DNA of 64,000 nucleotides from CAWDMN01 sp963803155. Its GTDB lineage: Bacteria; Acidobacteriota; Terriglobia; Versatilivoradales; Versatilivoraceae. The stretch is from assembly GCA_963803155.1 (NCBI GenBank), contig CAWDMN010000044.1:10126-74125 (forward strand). The letters run 5' to 3'. The notes under the pieces were generated by a model. That model worked only from the letters and a program-made list of their open reading frames with translations. It did not search any database and had not been told where the DNA came from. Positions within the stretch are counted from its first letter, which is position 1. Each line of letters starts with the position of its first letter. Positions 8,570 through 15,854 of the stretch are shown one piece after another. The translations under genes and the position numbers were made by a program.

Positions 8570-9277
8570 ATGAACCCTAAGGATGATCTATGTAGGACCA
8601 AGCAGAATTCTACCAAGCGTTGGAAAATACTCGTCATCGCGACCGGGATTGCCTTTTTTTGCATGCTCCCCACCGCACAATCCGAGTCCGAATCCACGGG
8701 GCAAATGAAAGGTTCCCCGTTTTGGCAATCAAGTCACGTCAGCTATCCCTTCGGCTACCGGCGGCTATCGTCAGGGTGGGGAGATGCGAGAAACCAGTTG
8801 GTTTTTGGGTTCGCGGACCTGGATGCGCAGCCCCGCTCATGGCCGGTAAGTCTCGTGGTGAGACTGACAGGCGGCTACTCCGGCGCCCTACCAATCGGGG
8901 CGGATCCCCGAGCCAGCTTCTCCGGCTCCTGGGACATCGACGTGGGGCTGCGCCGCGTCTGGAGCCGGCATGGCGCTCTTCAGCCCTTTGTGGGGGGAGG
9001 ATTAGCTCTGGTAGGCGCCAGTACAACCATTCAGATTCGGACGCCATATGGTGATATATATGACCAGAACTGGCACTCCACCACCGTTGGCCCCTTTGTG
9101 GAGGCAGGTTGCTATTTCCTCACACGGGGAAACTGGCACACAGGAATCCTGATCGCCTACACCAAAGGTGAAGGAAATTTGAATAACCAGGGGTTGCAAA
9201 TGGGTGGCCTCCAAATGGCGCTGTTGCTTGGCAAATCCTTTGGCGCAAAGCGCGGGCCGTCTTCAACCGCCCACTGA
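8570..9277 (+). CDS. Putative outer-membrane beta-barrel protein
   Basis: 235 residues; the ATG follows GGAGGGCG. After a short charged N-terminus comes a signal-peptide core (ILVIATGIAFFCMLPTAQS). The mature part is rich in alternating polar/aromatic strands and Gly (SLVVRLTGGYSGAL, WDIDVGLRRVW, LQPFVGGGLALVGAST, TVGPFVEAGCYF, HTGILIAYTKG, LQMALLLGKSF), as expected for a small eight-strand outer-membrane barrel. I do not recognise the exact family. It is divergent from the winged-helix/TPR regulator with a 226-base shared upstream region. Confidence 0.6.
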   Translation: MNPKDDLCRTKQNSTKRWKILVIATGIAFFCMLPTAQSESESTGQMKGSPFWQSSHVSYPFGYRRLSSGWGDARNQLVFGFADLDAQPRSWPVSLVVRLTGGYSGALPIGADPRASFSGSWDIDVGLRRVWSRHGALQPFVGGGLALVGASTTIQIRTPYGDIYDQNWHSTTVGPFVEAGCYFLTRGNWHTGILIAYTKGEGNLNNQGLQMGGLQMALLLGKSFGAKRGPSSTAH

Positions 9278-9426
9278 ACAGTCAGGGAGCATTCACGAGT
9301 TAGACAGGCAGCTTCTGTTTACAAAGCAGGAGATTCAACAAATCTCCTTCTTTCATTTGCCAGTTGGTCTTTGAGGTTCCTCTCGCCAAGAGAACCAAAT
9401 TCACACTCACCGAAAGGAGAAAAACC

Positions 9427-10365
9427 ATGAAAAGGGCAATCCATTTCAGCGGGGCAGTATGTTTGACGTTAGTCTTATCCGCGCCTGCTTTTTCCTGGGG
9501 TTCTGCTGTTCACGCTTACATTGCCGACCATATCGGTAAAAAGATGCCACTAGGAAACTTGAACGAAATTTATGGGGCTATGGCACCCGATGTCTTCAAC
9601 TACATGTTTGACAACCCCGCACTTCAACAAACTCTGGTTTATGGCACTCATTATCAAGCCACGAGAGTCAGGGATGATGCCAGGCTCCCCGCTGGTAAGG
9701 CGCTCGCCTTTGGTTTCGTCAGCCACAATGAATTATTTGGCGCTGATCACACGGCTCACCTAGAATTAGTCCCGGGCTATCCCCATGGATATGTGATCGC
9801 GAAGGCCGAGATTCTGCGTGACAAGGGGATTGCATCGCAAGGTGGGGCCTCTTTTGGCAATTACCTGGCTCAGAATGGGATTACGGATACTGACGTTCAG
9901 TTGACTATTTGCCACACGCTGACCGAATTCGGGCTGGACGTCATGATGAGGAAAGTGGATCCAAAGATTGGCCAGAAAGTGGCTTCGGCGGCTTTGCTCC
10001 GCAGCCCAGAAATCCCCTTTTTGCTGGTCAAAGCTTACGGAGGTGCCTTCCCGGATAAGGCCGCTGCAACCAAAGCGATTTTTGCCGCAGAGCTTGAATT
10101 CAGGAAGAGCATGGTTCTTTATGGACAGGCATTAACTCAGGATGATGAGACGGCCGTGCAATTGCTGGCCGAACAACTGGCCCAGATGTCGGCCTCGTAC
10201 CTGGCTCTCTACTCGATTCAAGTCGATCCAGCCCAGATTGTGCCACTGATTGAATTCGGGATGGGTGAGGCTATGAAGAATTGTCAGGATGATTTCTTGC
10301 AAGCCATTTCAGAGACCATTCAATATGTGAAAACGGAGATGAAGGACAATCAGATTCGTTATTAA
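9427..10365 (+). CDS. Zinc-dependent phospholipase C-like secreted protein
   Basis: 312 residues. The ATG at 9427 is chosen over upstream in-frame codons for its AAAGGAGAAAAACC site and immediate signal peptide (MKRAIHFSGAVCLTLVLSAP). Predicted cleavage after AFS leaves a mature protein starting with Trp24 (WGSAVHAYIADHI). In bacterial zinc phospholipases C the mature N-terminal Trp is itself a metal ligand, followed by a His at about +10, so this fits the family. Further candidate ligands are in MAPDVFNYMF, THYQAT and FGFVSHNELFGADHTAH. The expected activity is hydrolysis of phospholipid head groups outside the cell; substrate unknown. The C-terminal half is helical with no recognised domain. 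Confidence 0.72.
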   Translation: MKRAIHFSGAVCLTLVLSAPAFSWGSAVHAYIADHIGKKMPLGNLNEIYGAMAPDVFNYMFDNPALQQTLVYGTHYQATRVRDDARLPAGKALAFGFVSHNELFGADHTAHLELVPGYPHGYVIAKAEILRDKGIASQGGASFGNYLAQNGITDTDVQLTICHTLTEFGLDVMMRKVDPKIGQKVASAALLRSPEIPFLLVKAYGGAFPDKAAATKAIFAAELEFRKSMVLYGQALTQDDETAVQLLAEQLAQMSASYLALYSIQVDPAQIVPLIEFGMGEAMKNCQDDFLQAISETIQYVKTEMKDNQIRY

Positions 10366-10718
10366 TACTCCCGCGGGAGCCCTTGGCGACACGCTTTCAA
10401 AAGAGGAGGATGAAGATCAATTTCCCCTTTGAAGGGGACGGCGTCCGTCAGCTGAGGGACCCAGGGGATGTCTCATCGGAAGGTCTGACATCCCCCGGTG
10501 CCCGTCAAATGACGGACCCCTCAAAGCGCAGACTCATCCGCGCACTCCCAAAGGAGCGACACCCAGCGGTATATGTGAAAATCCTGAGTTTGGATAATTC
10601 CTCTCACTTTGAATCACCCCCTTTAAAGCGTGCATAATTTCCGGGAACCGTATAACCTGTAATTTGCACAACAAAAGATTGAAAGTCGGCCTCTTTTCAA
10701 GCGGGAGGACCTTGAAGT
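10366..10718. other. Intergenic region with nested palindrome
   Basis: No gene supported. It holds the stem-loop element at 10443-10517. The 84-codon frame through this element has repeat-like composition and no ribosome binding site. Confidence 0.6.
10443..10517. repeat. Nested inverted repeat
   Basis: Outer arms GTCCGTCA (10443-10450) and TGACGGAC (10510-10517) enclose inner arms GGGGATGTC (10464-10472) and GACATCCCC (10487-10495). The outer sequence GTCCGTCAGCTGA recurs in the palindrome at 46560-46581, so both probably belong to one dispersed repeat class. Confidence 0.65.
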
Positions 10719-13700
10719 ATGAAGAGCTCACTTTCAAGTGCCAATTATTTTGTAGCGACTGCAAGTCCTGATCGCGAAGAGAGGTATTGGGCAGGCATTG
10801 ATGCCGGATCGGTGAGTCTCAACTGCGTGGTGATCAACGTGTCCAGAGAGGTTGTTTGCGAACTCCGTTATCGCCGGCACATGGGAAAGGTTGAGGAGGG
10901 CGTCGGGGAGCTCATCAAAGAACTCCAGACGCGGTTCGGTGCAGGGAAGCTGCGGAGTGTCTCCTTCACTGGAAGCCACGGGCAGCAGCTCGCCGGCAAA
11001 CTGGAGGCCTTCTTCGAATTCGAAACCATCTGTCAGATGGCGGGCGCTCTTCACCTGTCGCCGGAGACGAGAACGATCATCTTGATGGGAGGCCAACAAA
11101 CGGCGCTGTTCCAAATCGGACATCATGATGGCGGCTGGGAGCTTGAGCACTTCAACGGCAACGGTCCCTGTGCGTCGGGCACCGGCTCCTTCATCGATCA
11201 GCAGGCCGAGAGGTTGGCGGCTTCACTTCACTTCGGAGAAAAGGATACGGACCAGAAAGATATCGATAAGATTCTCGCTGGCTTCATCGAGCTCGGCCTC
11301 ACGAGCGAAAATCCGGCCCATGTCGCCTGCCGCTGCACCGTCTTCACCAAGTCCGACATGATCCACCTCCAAAACAAAGGGGAACGGCTCGAGGACATCA
11401 TCTATGGCCTCCACACAGGAAACGCCAGGAACTATATGAGCACAATTGTGGGCAATCGCATGCTTCAAGCCCCGGTCCTATTCATTGGAGGTCTTTCCCT
11501 GAACCGCCTCCAGGTCAAGGCATTCCGCAGCTACTACCCCGGAGTCGTCGTCCCTCCATCGAGCACCTCGATGGGTGCCTTGGGCGTTGCCTTGCTCGCC
11601 CTGAAAGCGGGGAACGAGCATGGGGTGGACTTCGGGAGGATCGAGGCACTGGCGCTCGCCGAGACACTCCCGGTACCCACTGCACCCAGGCTTACTTTGA
11701 CGAAGAGTTCATTTACTGGCGCCGAAGAGATCACGAGGATGCCCCGAAGGTGCAACAACAGGGTCTACCTTGGGATCGATATCGGCTCCACGAGCACCAA
11801 GTACGCCCTCATCAATGAAAATCGGGAGATCATTCATAAGAACTATGTGCCGACTCAAGGGAGGCCCATCGAGGTCACCCAAAGGCTCCTGCGGGAGATG
11901 AGGAGCGAGATAGGGGACCGAATCGAAATCGCCGGCGCCGCGACCACCGGTTCGGGAAGGATAGTGGTTGGCGATTTTCTGAACGTGGATCTGATCATTG
12001 ACGAAATCACGGCCCACGCGCGGGGAGCGGTGGAGAATGAACCGGCCGTTGAAACAATCTTCGAGATCGGCGGCCAGGATTCCAAGTACATCAGCATCGT
12101 CAACACCCATCCTCTCGATTTTGATATGAACAAGGTGTGCGCCGCGGGCACCGGGAGCTTCCTGCATGAGCTGGCTAACAAGTACGGTCTCAATATTGTC
12201 CGGGAATTCCAGGATATCGCCCTCTCCTCGCAGAGACCTGTCAAGCTTGCCGAACGCTGCACCGTCTTTATGGAATCCGATCTTACTGCCTATCATCAGA
12301 GAGGGGTGCCGACAGAGGACCTCATGGCTGGACTCTGCTATGCCATTGTCCATAACTACCTGAACCGAGTGGTGGGGAGAAGACCCATAGGACGGAAAGT
12401 GATGTTCCTGGGAGGGCCTTCCTTAAATAAGTCGGTGGTGGCCGCCTTCGAGATCGTCCTTGGCAAAGGACTGCTCCTCCCCGCGCACCGGGAGGTTCTT
12501 GGGGCCTACGGCGCAGCCATCAGCGTCCAGGAGCGGATGCGATCCGGACAGCTTTCCACGACCCGTTTTCGGGGCATTGGCAAGGGGATAGACGAACCGA
12601 TGGAGTTCGTCGAAAAGGTTTGCACCTCTGACTCTACTTGCCACAACCAGTGCAAGCTGAAGATCTATAACTTTGACGGACGGCGGAGTGTCTGGGGAGG
12701 AGAGTGCGGCCGCTATGAGCTGAGGAAGGACGGGAGTGAGAAGAAAGAGGACCTCTTCGCCTTGAGGCAGGAAATTTGGAAAGCCCATCTGGCTGGATCT
12801 CGCACAGAATTAGGCGAAGAACCCTTGCTCGAGGTGAATGGCCGGCCCACCGTGGGCATCCAAAGGGCACTTTATGGCCACCAGACTGCCATCCTGTGGT
12901 CCCACTTCTTCGACCGGCTCGGGTTCGAGCCTATCTTGTCTCCGCCGACAAATGCCGGGATCTCCGAGGCTGGGATTGAAAGCACGATGAGTGAGACCTG
13001 CTATCCCGCAAAGGTTTCCCAAGGCCATGTGAAAGCATTGCTTGGAAAAACAACCTACCTCTTTCTCCCCACCATGGTCACCATGGCTACGGCAGAACCC
13101 GCGGAAGGCGGCTACTACTGTCCCATAGTCCAGAGCAATTCTTACATGGTGCGAGGCAGCTACGACATCAACCGTCCTTCACTGCTGAATCCCGTCGTTC
13201 ACTTGAAGTACGAGCCCAATACCCTTGCCGTGGAACTTGCTGAGCAGATCGGCCCCCAGTTGGGCGCTTCCAGGCGGACAATCAGAGAGGCTCTATCGTA
13301 TGCGCTGGACCGTCAGGAGCAGTTCGCCGGTGAGCTCCAAAAAAAAGGACAGGGGATCCTCACAGACCTTTGCCTTGATGAACCGGTGGTGCTGGTTACC
13401 GGCCGCCCATACAACCTTTACGACGAGAGACTCAACCTCAAGCTTGGCCAAAACCTCGCCAAGGCTGGACTGACCGCCCTACCCATGGATTTCATCGATG
13501 TCACTGCTGTCGACCTTTCGGACTTCTCCTCCATGTACTGGGGCCTTGGCGCACAGATCCTGCGGACCGCCAAATTCATAAAAGAGCGGCCGCAGTATTT
13601 CGGTCTTCATCTCACTAATTTTGGCTGTGGGCCCGACTCATTCATCGAGCACTTTTACAAACATGTCATGGGGAGCAAGCCTTACCTGATCCTGGAACTC

Positions 13701-13862
13701 GACGAGCATACCGCCGTTGCCGGAGTGATGACAAGGCTGGCAGCTTACAAAAATGTCATCGACAATATCCTGCAGAAGGAAAGGTCAACTCGAAAATCGG
13801 ATGGAAAGGCGGAGGATCTGGAGCCATGGATACACAAAAGGCAAGCAGTTTCCACTCACTAA
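10719..13862 (+). CDS. 2-hydroxyacyl-CoA dehydratase activase-type protein (double BcrAD/BadFG ATPase plus DUF2229)
   Basis: 1047 residues with two successive ASKHA-fold ATPase domains. Domain 1 (about 25-320) has WAGIDAGSVSLNCVVI and CASGTGSFIDQQAERL. Domain 2 (about 345-610) has YLGIDIGSTSTKYALI, FEIGGQDSKYI, CAAGTGSFLHEL and CTVFMESDL. CAAGTG and CTVF carry the cysteines that in HgdC-type activases bind the [4Fe-4S] cluster bridging a dimer; here both domains have them, so the protein could form the bridge within one chain. The C-terminal part (about 700-1030) is DUF2229-like (FFDRLGFEPILSPPTN, SETCYPAKVSQGHVKALL). Such activases drive ATP-dependent electron injection into dehydratases or benzoyl-CoA-type reductases in anaerobes. 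It overlaps the next gene by 37 bases, so translational coupling is likely. Confidence 0.88.
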   Translation: MKSSLSSANYFVATASPDREERYWAGIDAGSVSLNCVVINVSREVVCELRYRRHMGKVEEGVGELIKELQTRFGAGKLRSVSFTGSHGQQLAGKLEAFFEFETICQMAGALHLSPETRTIILMGGQQTALFQIGHHDGGWELEHFNGNGPCASGTGSFIDQQAERLAASLHFGEKDTDQKDIDKILAGFIELGLTSENPAHVACRCTVFTKSDMIHLQNKGERLEDIIYGLHTGNARNYMSTIVGNRMLQAPVLFIGGLSLNRLQVKAFRSYYPGVVVPPSSTSMGALGVALLALKAGNEHGVDFGRIEALALAETLPVPTAPRLTLTKSSFTGAEEITRMPRRCNNRVYLGIDIGSTSTKYALINENREIIHKNYVPTQGRPIEVTQRLLREMRSEIGDRIEIAGAATTGSGRIVVGDFLNVDLIIDEITAHARGAVENEPAVETIFEIGGQDSKYISIVNTHPLDFDMNKVCAAGTGSFLHELANKYGLNIVREFQDIALSSQRPVKLAERCTVFMESDLTAYHQRGVPTEDLMAGLCYAIVHNYLNRVVGRRPIGRKVMFLGGPSLNKSVVAAFEIVLGKGLLLPAHREVLGAYGAAISVQERMRSGQLSTTRFRGIGKGIDEPMEFVEKVCTSDSTCHNQCKLKIYNFDGRRSVWGGECGRYELRKDGSEKKEDLFALRQEIWKAHLAGSRTELGEEPLLEVNGRPTVGIQRALYGHQTAILWSHFFDRLGFEPILSPPTNAGISEAGIESTMSETCYPAKVSQGHVKALLGKTTYLFLPTMVTMATAEPAEGGYYCPIVQSNSYMVRGSYDINRPSLLNPVVHLKYEPNTLAVELAEQIGPQLGASRRTIREALSYALDRQEQFAGELQKKGQGILTDLCLDEPVVLVTGRPYNLYDERLNLKLGQNLAKAGLTALPMDFIDVTAVDLSDFSSMYWGLGAQILRTAKFIKERPQYFGLHLTNFGCGPDSFIEHFYKHVMGSKPYLILELDEHTAVAGVMTRLAAYKNVIDNILQKERSTRKSDGKAEDLEPWIHKRQAVSTH

Positions 13863-15181
13863 ACGGGAATGTCGGCAGTGTGCGCTTTGGCAGGAAGACC
13901 CTGCTTCTCCCCCAGATGAACCTCTCCGGGAGTCATATGTTCACGGCTGCCTTCAGGGCGTTCGGCATCGAGGCGAAGGTCATGGACACCTATAAAGGAC
14001 TCGAGCTGGGCTTGCAGTATACGTCGGGCAAGGAGTGCTACCCCTGTCAGGTGACTATGGGTGACATCCTCCACCACCTAAAGAGTGAGCAGGAGAGGCT
14101 TGGTTCTGCCTTCAACCCAGAAGATTACATTTACTTCATTCCGGAAGCAGACGGGCCGTGCCGGTTCGGGATGTACAACAAGTACCAGCGGCTCGTCCTC
14201 GATTCCTTCCCGGGGCTGGACCGGGTCAAGATCGCCTCCCCCACGACGCAAAACGCCTTTTCCTTCGACGGTATGCTCGATCGGCGCCAAGTTCTGGACT
14301 GCAAGAAAGCCCTCTATTTTTCCCTGGTCGTGGCGGAGATCCTCGACAGGCTTCTCTTGCGCGTCAGGCCCTACGAGAGAGAATCGGGGATGGCCGATGA
14401 ATTCATCGAACGTTCCATGCGTGTGATGAGAACAGTGTTTGAGCGCCATGCAGGCAGAATGGAGTTCGGCAAAATCTTGGACCGGTTGATGGAGATCGCT
14501 GCGGAAGGAAAGACCCTCATTAACCCCGACATTCCGCCCAAACCCTTGATCGGCATTGTCGGGGAGATCTACCTGAGATCCCACGTCCAATCCAACCAGG
14601 ATCTTATCAGGGTCCTGGAACGATACGGCGCCGAAGTCGTGAATGCTTCTTCTGCGGAATGGTTTAACTGGATCAGTTACGACGGGCTGCGAACGGCCAA
14701 AAGAGAGTTCCGCCTGGCCCTCAAGCAGCTCCGTCTGAATGCCATGGCCGCTTCCCTGAGAAAAATACTCGATTTCGGCGGAGACCTTCTCTACAAGGAG
14801 TACAGGCAGAGAAAGACCTACAAAAAGATCAGGCCGATCATTGACCTGGAGGAAGGCCACAAAGTGGCCCACCTGGAGGATATTCTCAGAGAGGATGATG
14901 TCTTCTCCTTCGATATCGGCACGGAGGCGTGCCTCAGTGTAGCGGGAATCCTGGACTATGCAGCGTCTGGTTATAACGGCGTGGTGAATGTCTATCCTTT
15001 CACCTGCATGCCGAGCATGACGGCCTCGGCGGTGGCCAAGCCGATCATGAACCGGCAACGAGTCCCATACCTCGATGTCCCCTGCGATTCCAGCGTCCAA
15101 CCCGGCAGGGAAGCGGCGATCCGGACTTTCATGTATCAGGCCGGCCAGCACTTCGACCGCAACGGGAGAAGGACGCATTGA
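13826..15181 (+). CDS. Activase-associated 2-hydroxyacyl-CoA dehydratase-like protein
   Basis: 451 residues, starting inside the end of the activase gene in another frame. It contains KECYPCQVTMGDILHHL (Cys-rich, dehydratase-like), ADGPCRFGMYNKYQRLVL, PLIGIVGEIYLRSHVQSNQDL, and EACLSVAGILDYAASGYNGVVNVYPFTCMPSMTASAV near the C-terminus. These motifs match the C-terminal region of the roughly 1400-residue acyl-CoA dehydratase activase-related proteins. The two genes together (about 1500 codons) therefore look like a split form of that fused protein. The conserved cysteines probably bind an iron-sulfur cluster. No separate dehydratase alpha/beta pair is nearby, so the partner enzyme is unknown. 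Confidence 0.78.
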   Translation: MDTQKASSFHSLNGNVGSVRFGRKTLLLPQMNLSGSHMFTAAFRAFGIEAKVMDTYKGLELGLQYTSGKECYPCQVTMGDILHHLKSEQERLGSAFNPEDYIYFIPEADGPCRFGMYNKYQRLVLDSFPGLDRVKIASPTTQNAFSFDGMLDRRQVLDCKKALYFSLVVAEILDRLLLRVRPYERESGMADEFIERSMRVMRTVFERHAGRMEFGKILDRLMEIAAEGKTLINPDIPPKPLIGIVGEIYLRSHVQSNQDLIRVLERYGAEVVNASSAEWFNWISYDGLRTAKREFRLALKQLRLNAMAASLRKILDFGGDLLYKEYRQRKTYKKIRPIIDLEEGHKVAHLEDILREDDVFSFDIGTEACLSVAGILDYAASGYNGVVNVYPFTCMPSMTASAVAKPIMNRQRVPYLDVPCDSSVQPGREAAIRTFMYQAGQHFDRNGRRTH

Positions 15182-15456
15182 TAGAAACTGCGAGATGGGT
15201 GCTTTCATTCAGTCTTCCGCGGAAACGATGGCAGTTCCTGCATGGAGTCAGAGTTGGGTCTGTTAATAAGGGCTCGTAAATAGCGAATTCCTGGGGGCGA
15301 AAAAACGTGGGGAAAAGAACTGGACCCGCGCTGAGGACAGTTCGTTTTACAACCATGCTGCCTAAGGCGGAGAATTCATGCCCGATGCACGACGGGGATT
15401 TTTAAGGGTGTTATTCATACCGCGTTGCGGCGCCACATTGGATGAAAATGGGTAGT

Positions 15457-15546
15457 TGGAGGCGGCCTACCCTAAAGCCGTCGAAGCAAGCTGGACCAAT
15501 TTAGACGGGCTAGGGGCACTACGCCTCCATCCACGCTATTTTCTCA
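15457..15546 (+). other. Candidate structured RNA/repeat element, copy 1
   Basis: A 73-base core closed by a perfect 8-bp stem, TGGAGGCG (15457-15464) with CGCCTCCA (15522-15529). TCCACGCTATTTT follows. The copy at 25945-26017 has exactly the same length, the same closing stem, the shared internal blocks GCCT-CCCT, GCCGT and AGCAAGC, and the same tail ending in a T-run. Inside, CCCTA (15470-15474) can pair with TAGGG (15511-15515). I do not recognise it as a known riboswitch. The strand is assigned from the T-rich tail. Confidence 0.5.
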
Positions 15547-15596
15547 GGAGTCGCCCATGCCCGCGCGGCGGGCACAACAAGAGGATGAAAATATTC
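15541..15596 (+). repeat. Dispersed repeat family A, copy 1
   Basis: The consensus is roughly CAAGGGAGTCGCCCATG, then a hairpin, then ACAACAAGAGGATGAAAA. Here the hairpin is TGCCCGC-GCG-GCGGGCA (15558-15574). Related copies are at 23001, 25891, 26026, 46620 (minus) and 58918 (minus). Stem bases differ between copies in a pair-preserving way (CCCGC/GCGGG here, CCAGC/GCTGG at 25903). Confidence 0.7.
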
Positions 15597-15636
15597 CCCC
15601 CCCCCTCCATCTGGTCCTCTCCGCCAAAGGCGGATC

Positions 15637-15719
15637 GGACCACCTTCTCCCCCCGTCGGGGGAGAAGGCATGCAGCAATACTAAGCCCTCGCTCCGCGTT
15701 AGCGGGGAGAGGGTGGTCC
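15637..15719. repeat. Imperfect inverted repeat
   Basis: Arms 15637-15652 (GGACCACCTTCTCCCC) and 15704-15719 pair at 15 of 16 positions. Smaller hairpins lie within, and TCCGTAAGCAGACGGA follows. This is the kind of GC-rich palindromic clutter often found between genes. Confidence 0.6.
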
Positions 15720-15854
15720 GTAAGCAGACGGACCGGGTGAGGGGTGAGCTGAGCACGACTCGTTACCAACGTCATGCACACAGCGGGGATTTTCAAGGGA
15801 GCTCCCCATGGCAGCGAAGTTGCAAGGCCCCTGTAATTCAGTAAGGAGGAGGGT

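Larger units (their letters stand above)
15182..15854. other. Repeat-rich intergenic region
   Basis: 673 bases without a gene. It contains the 73-base structured element (15457-15529), a copy of repeat family A (15541-15596), a long imperfect inverted repeat (15637-15652 with 15704-15719) and a partial family A copy (about 15789-15825). The frames through it are translations of these repeats. Confidence 0.7.

Noticed and set aside
11709..12353. 214-codon minus-strand frame
   Set aside because: Antisense to the activase ATPase domain; an artefact of GC-rich codon use.
14078..15208. 376-codon minus-strand frame
   Set aside because: Mirror of the dehydratase-like gene at 13826-15181; no start signal and no recognisable domain.
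15457..15530. Integron attC site or known riboswitch
   Set aside because: The core sites of attC (RYYYAAC/GTTRRRY) are missing, and the sequence does not fit the riboswitch consensus patterns I considered (cobalamin, TPP, c-di-GMP, ZTP, fluoride).
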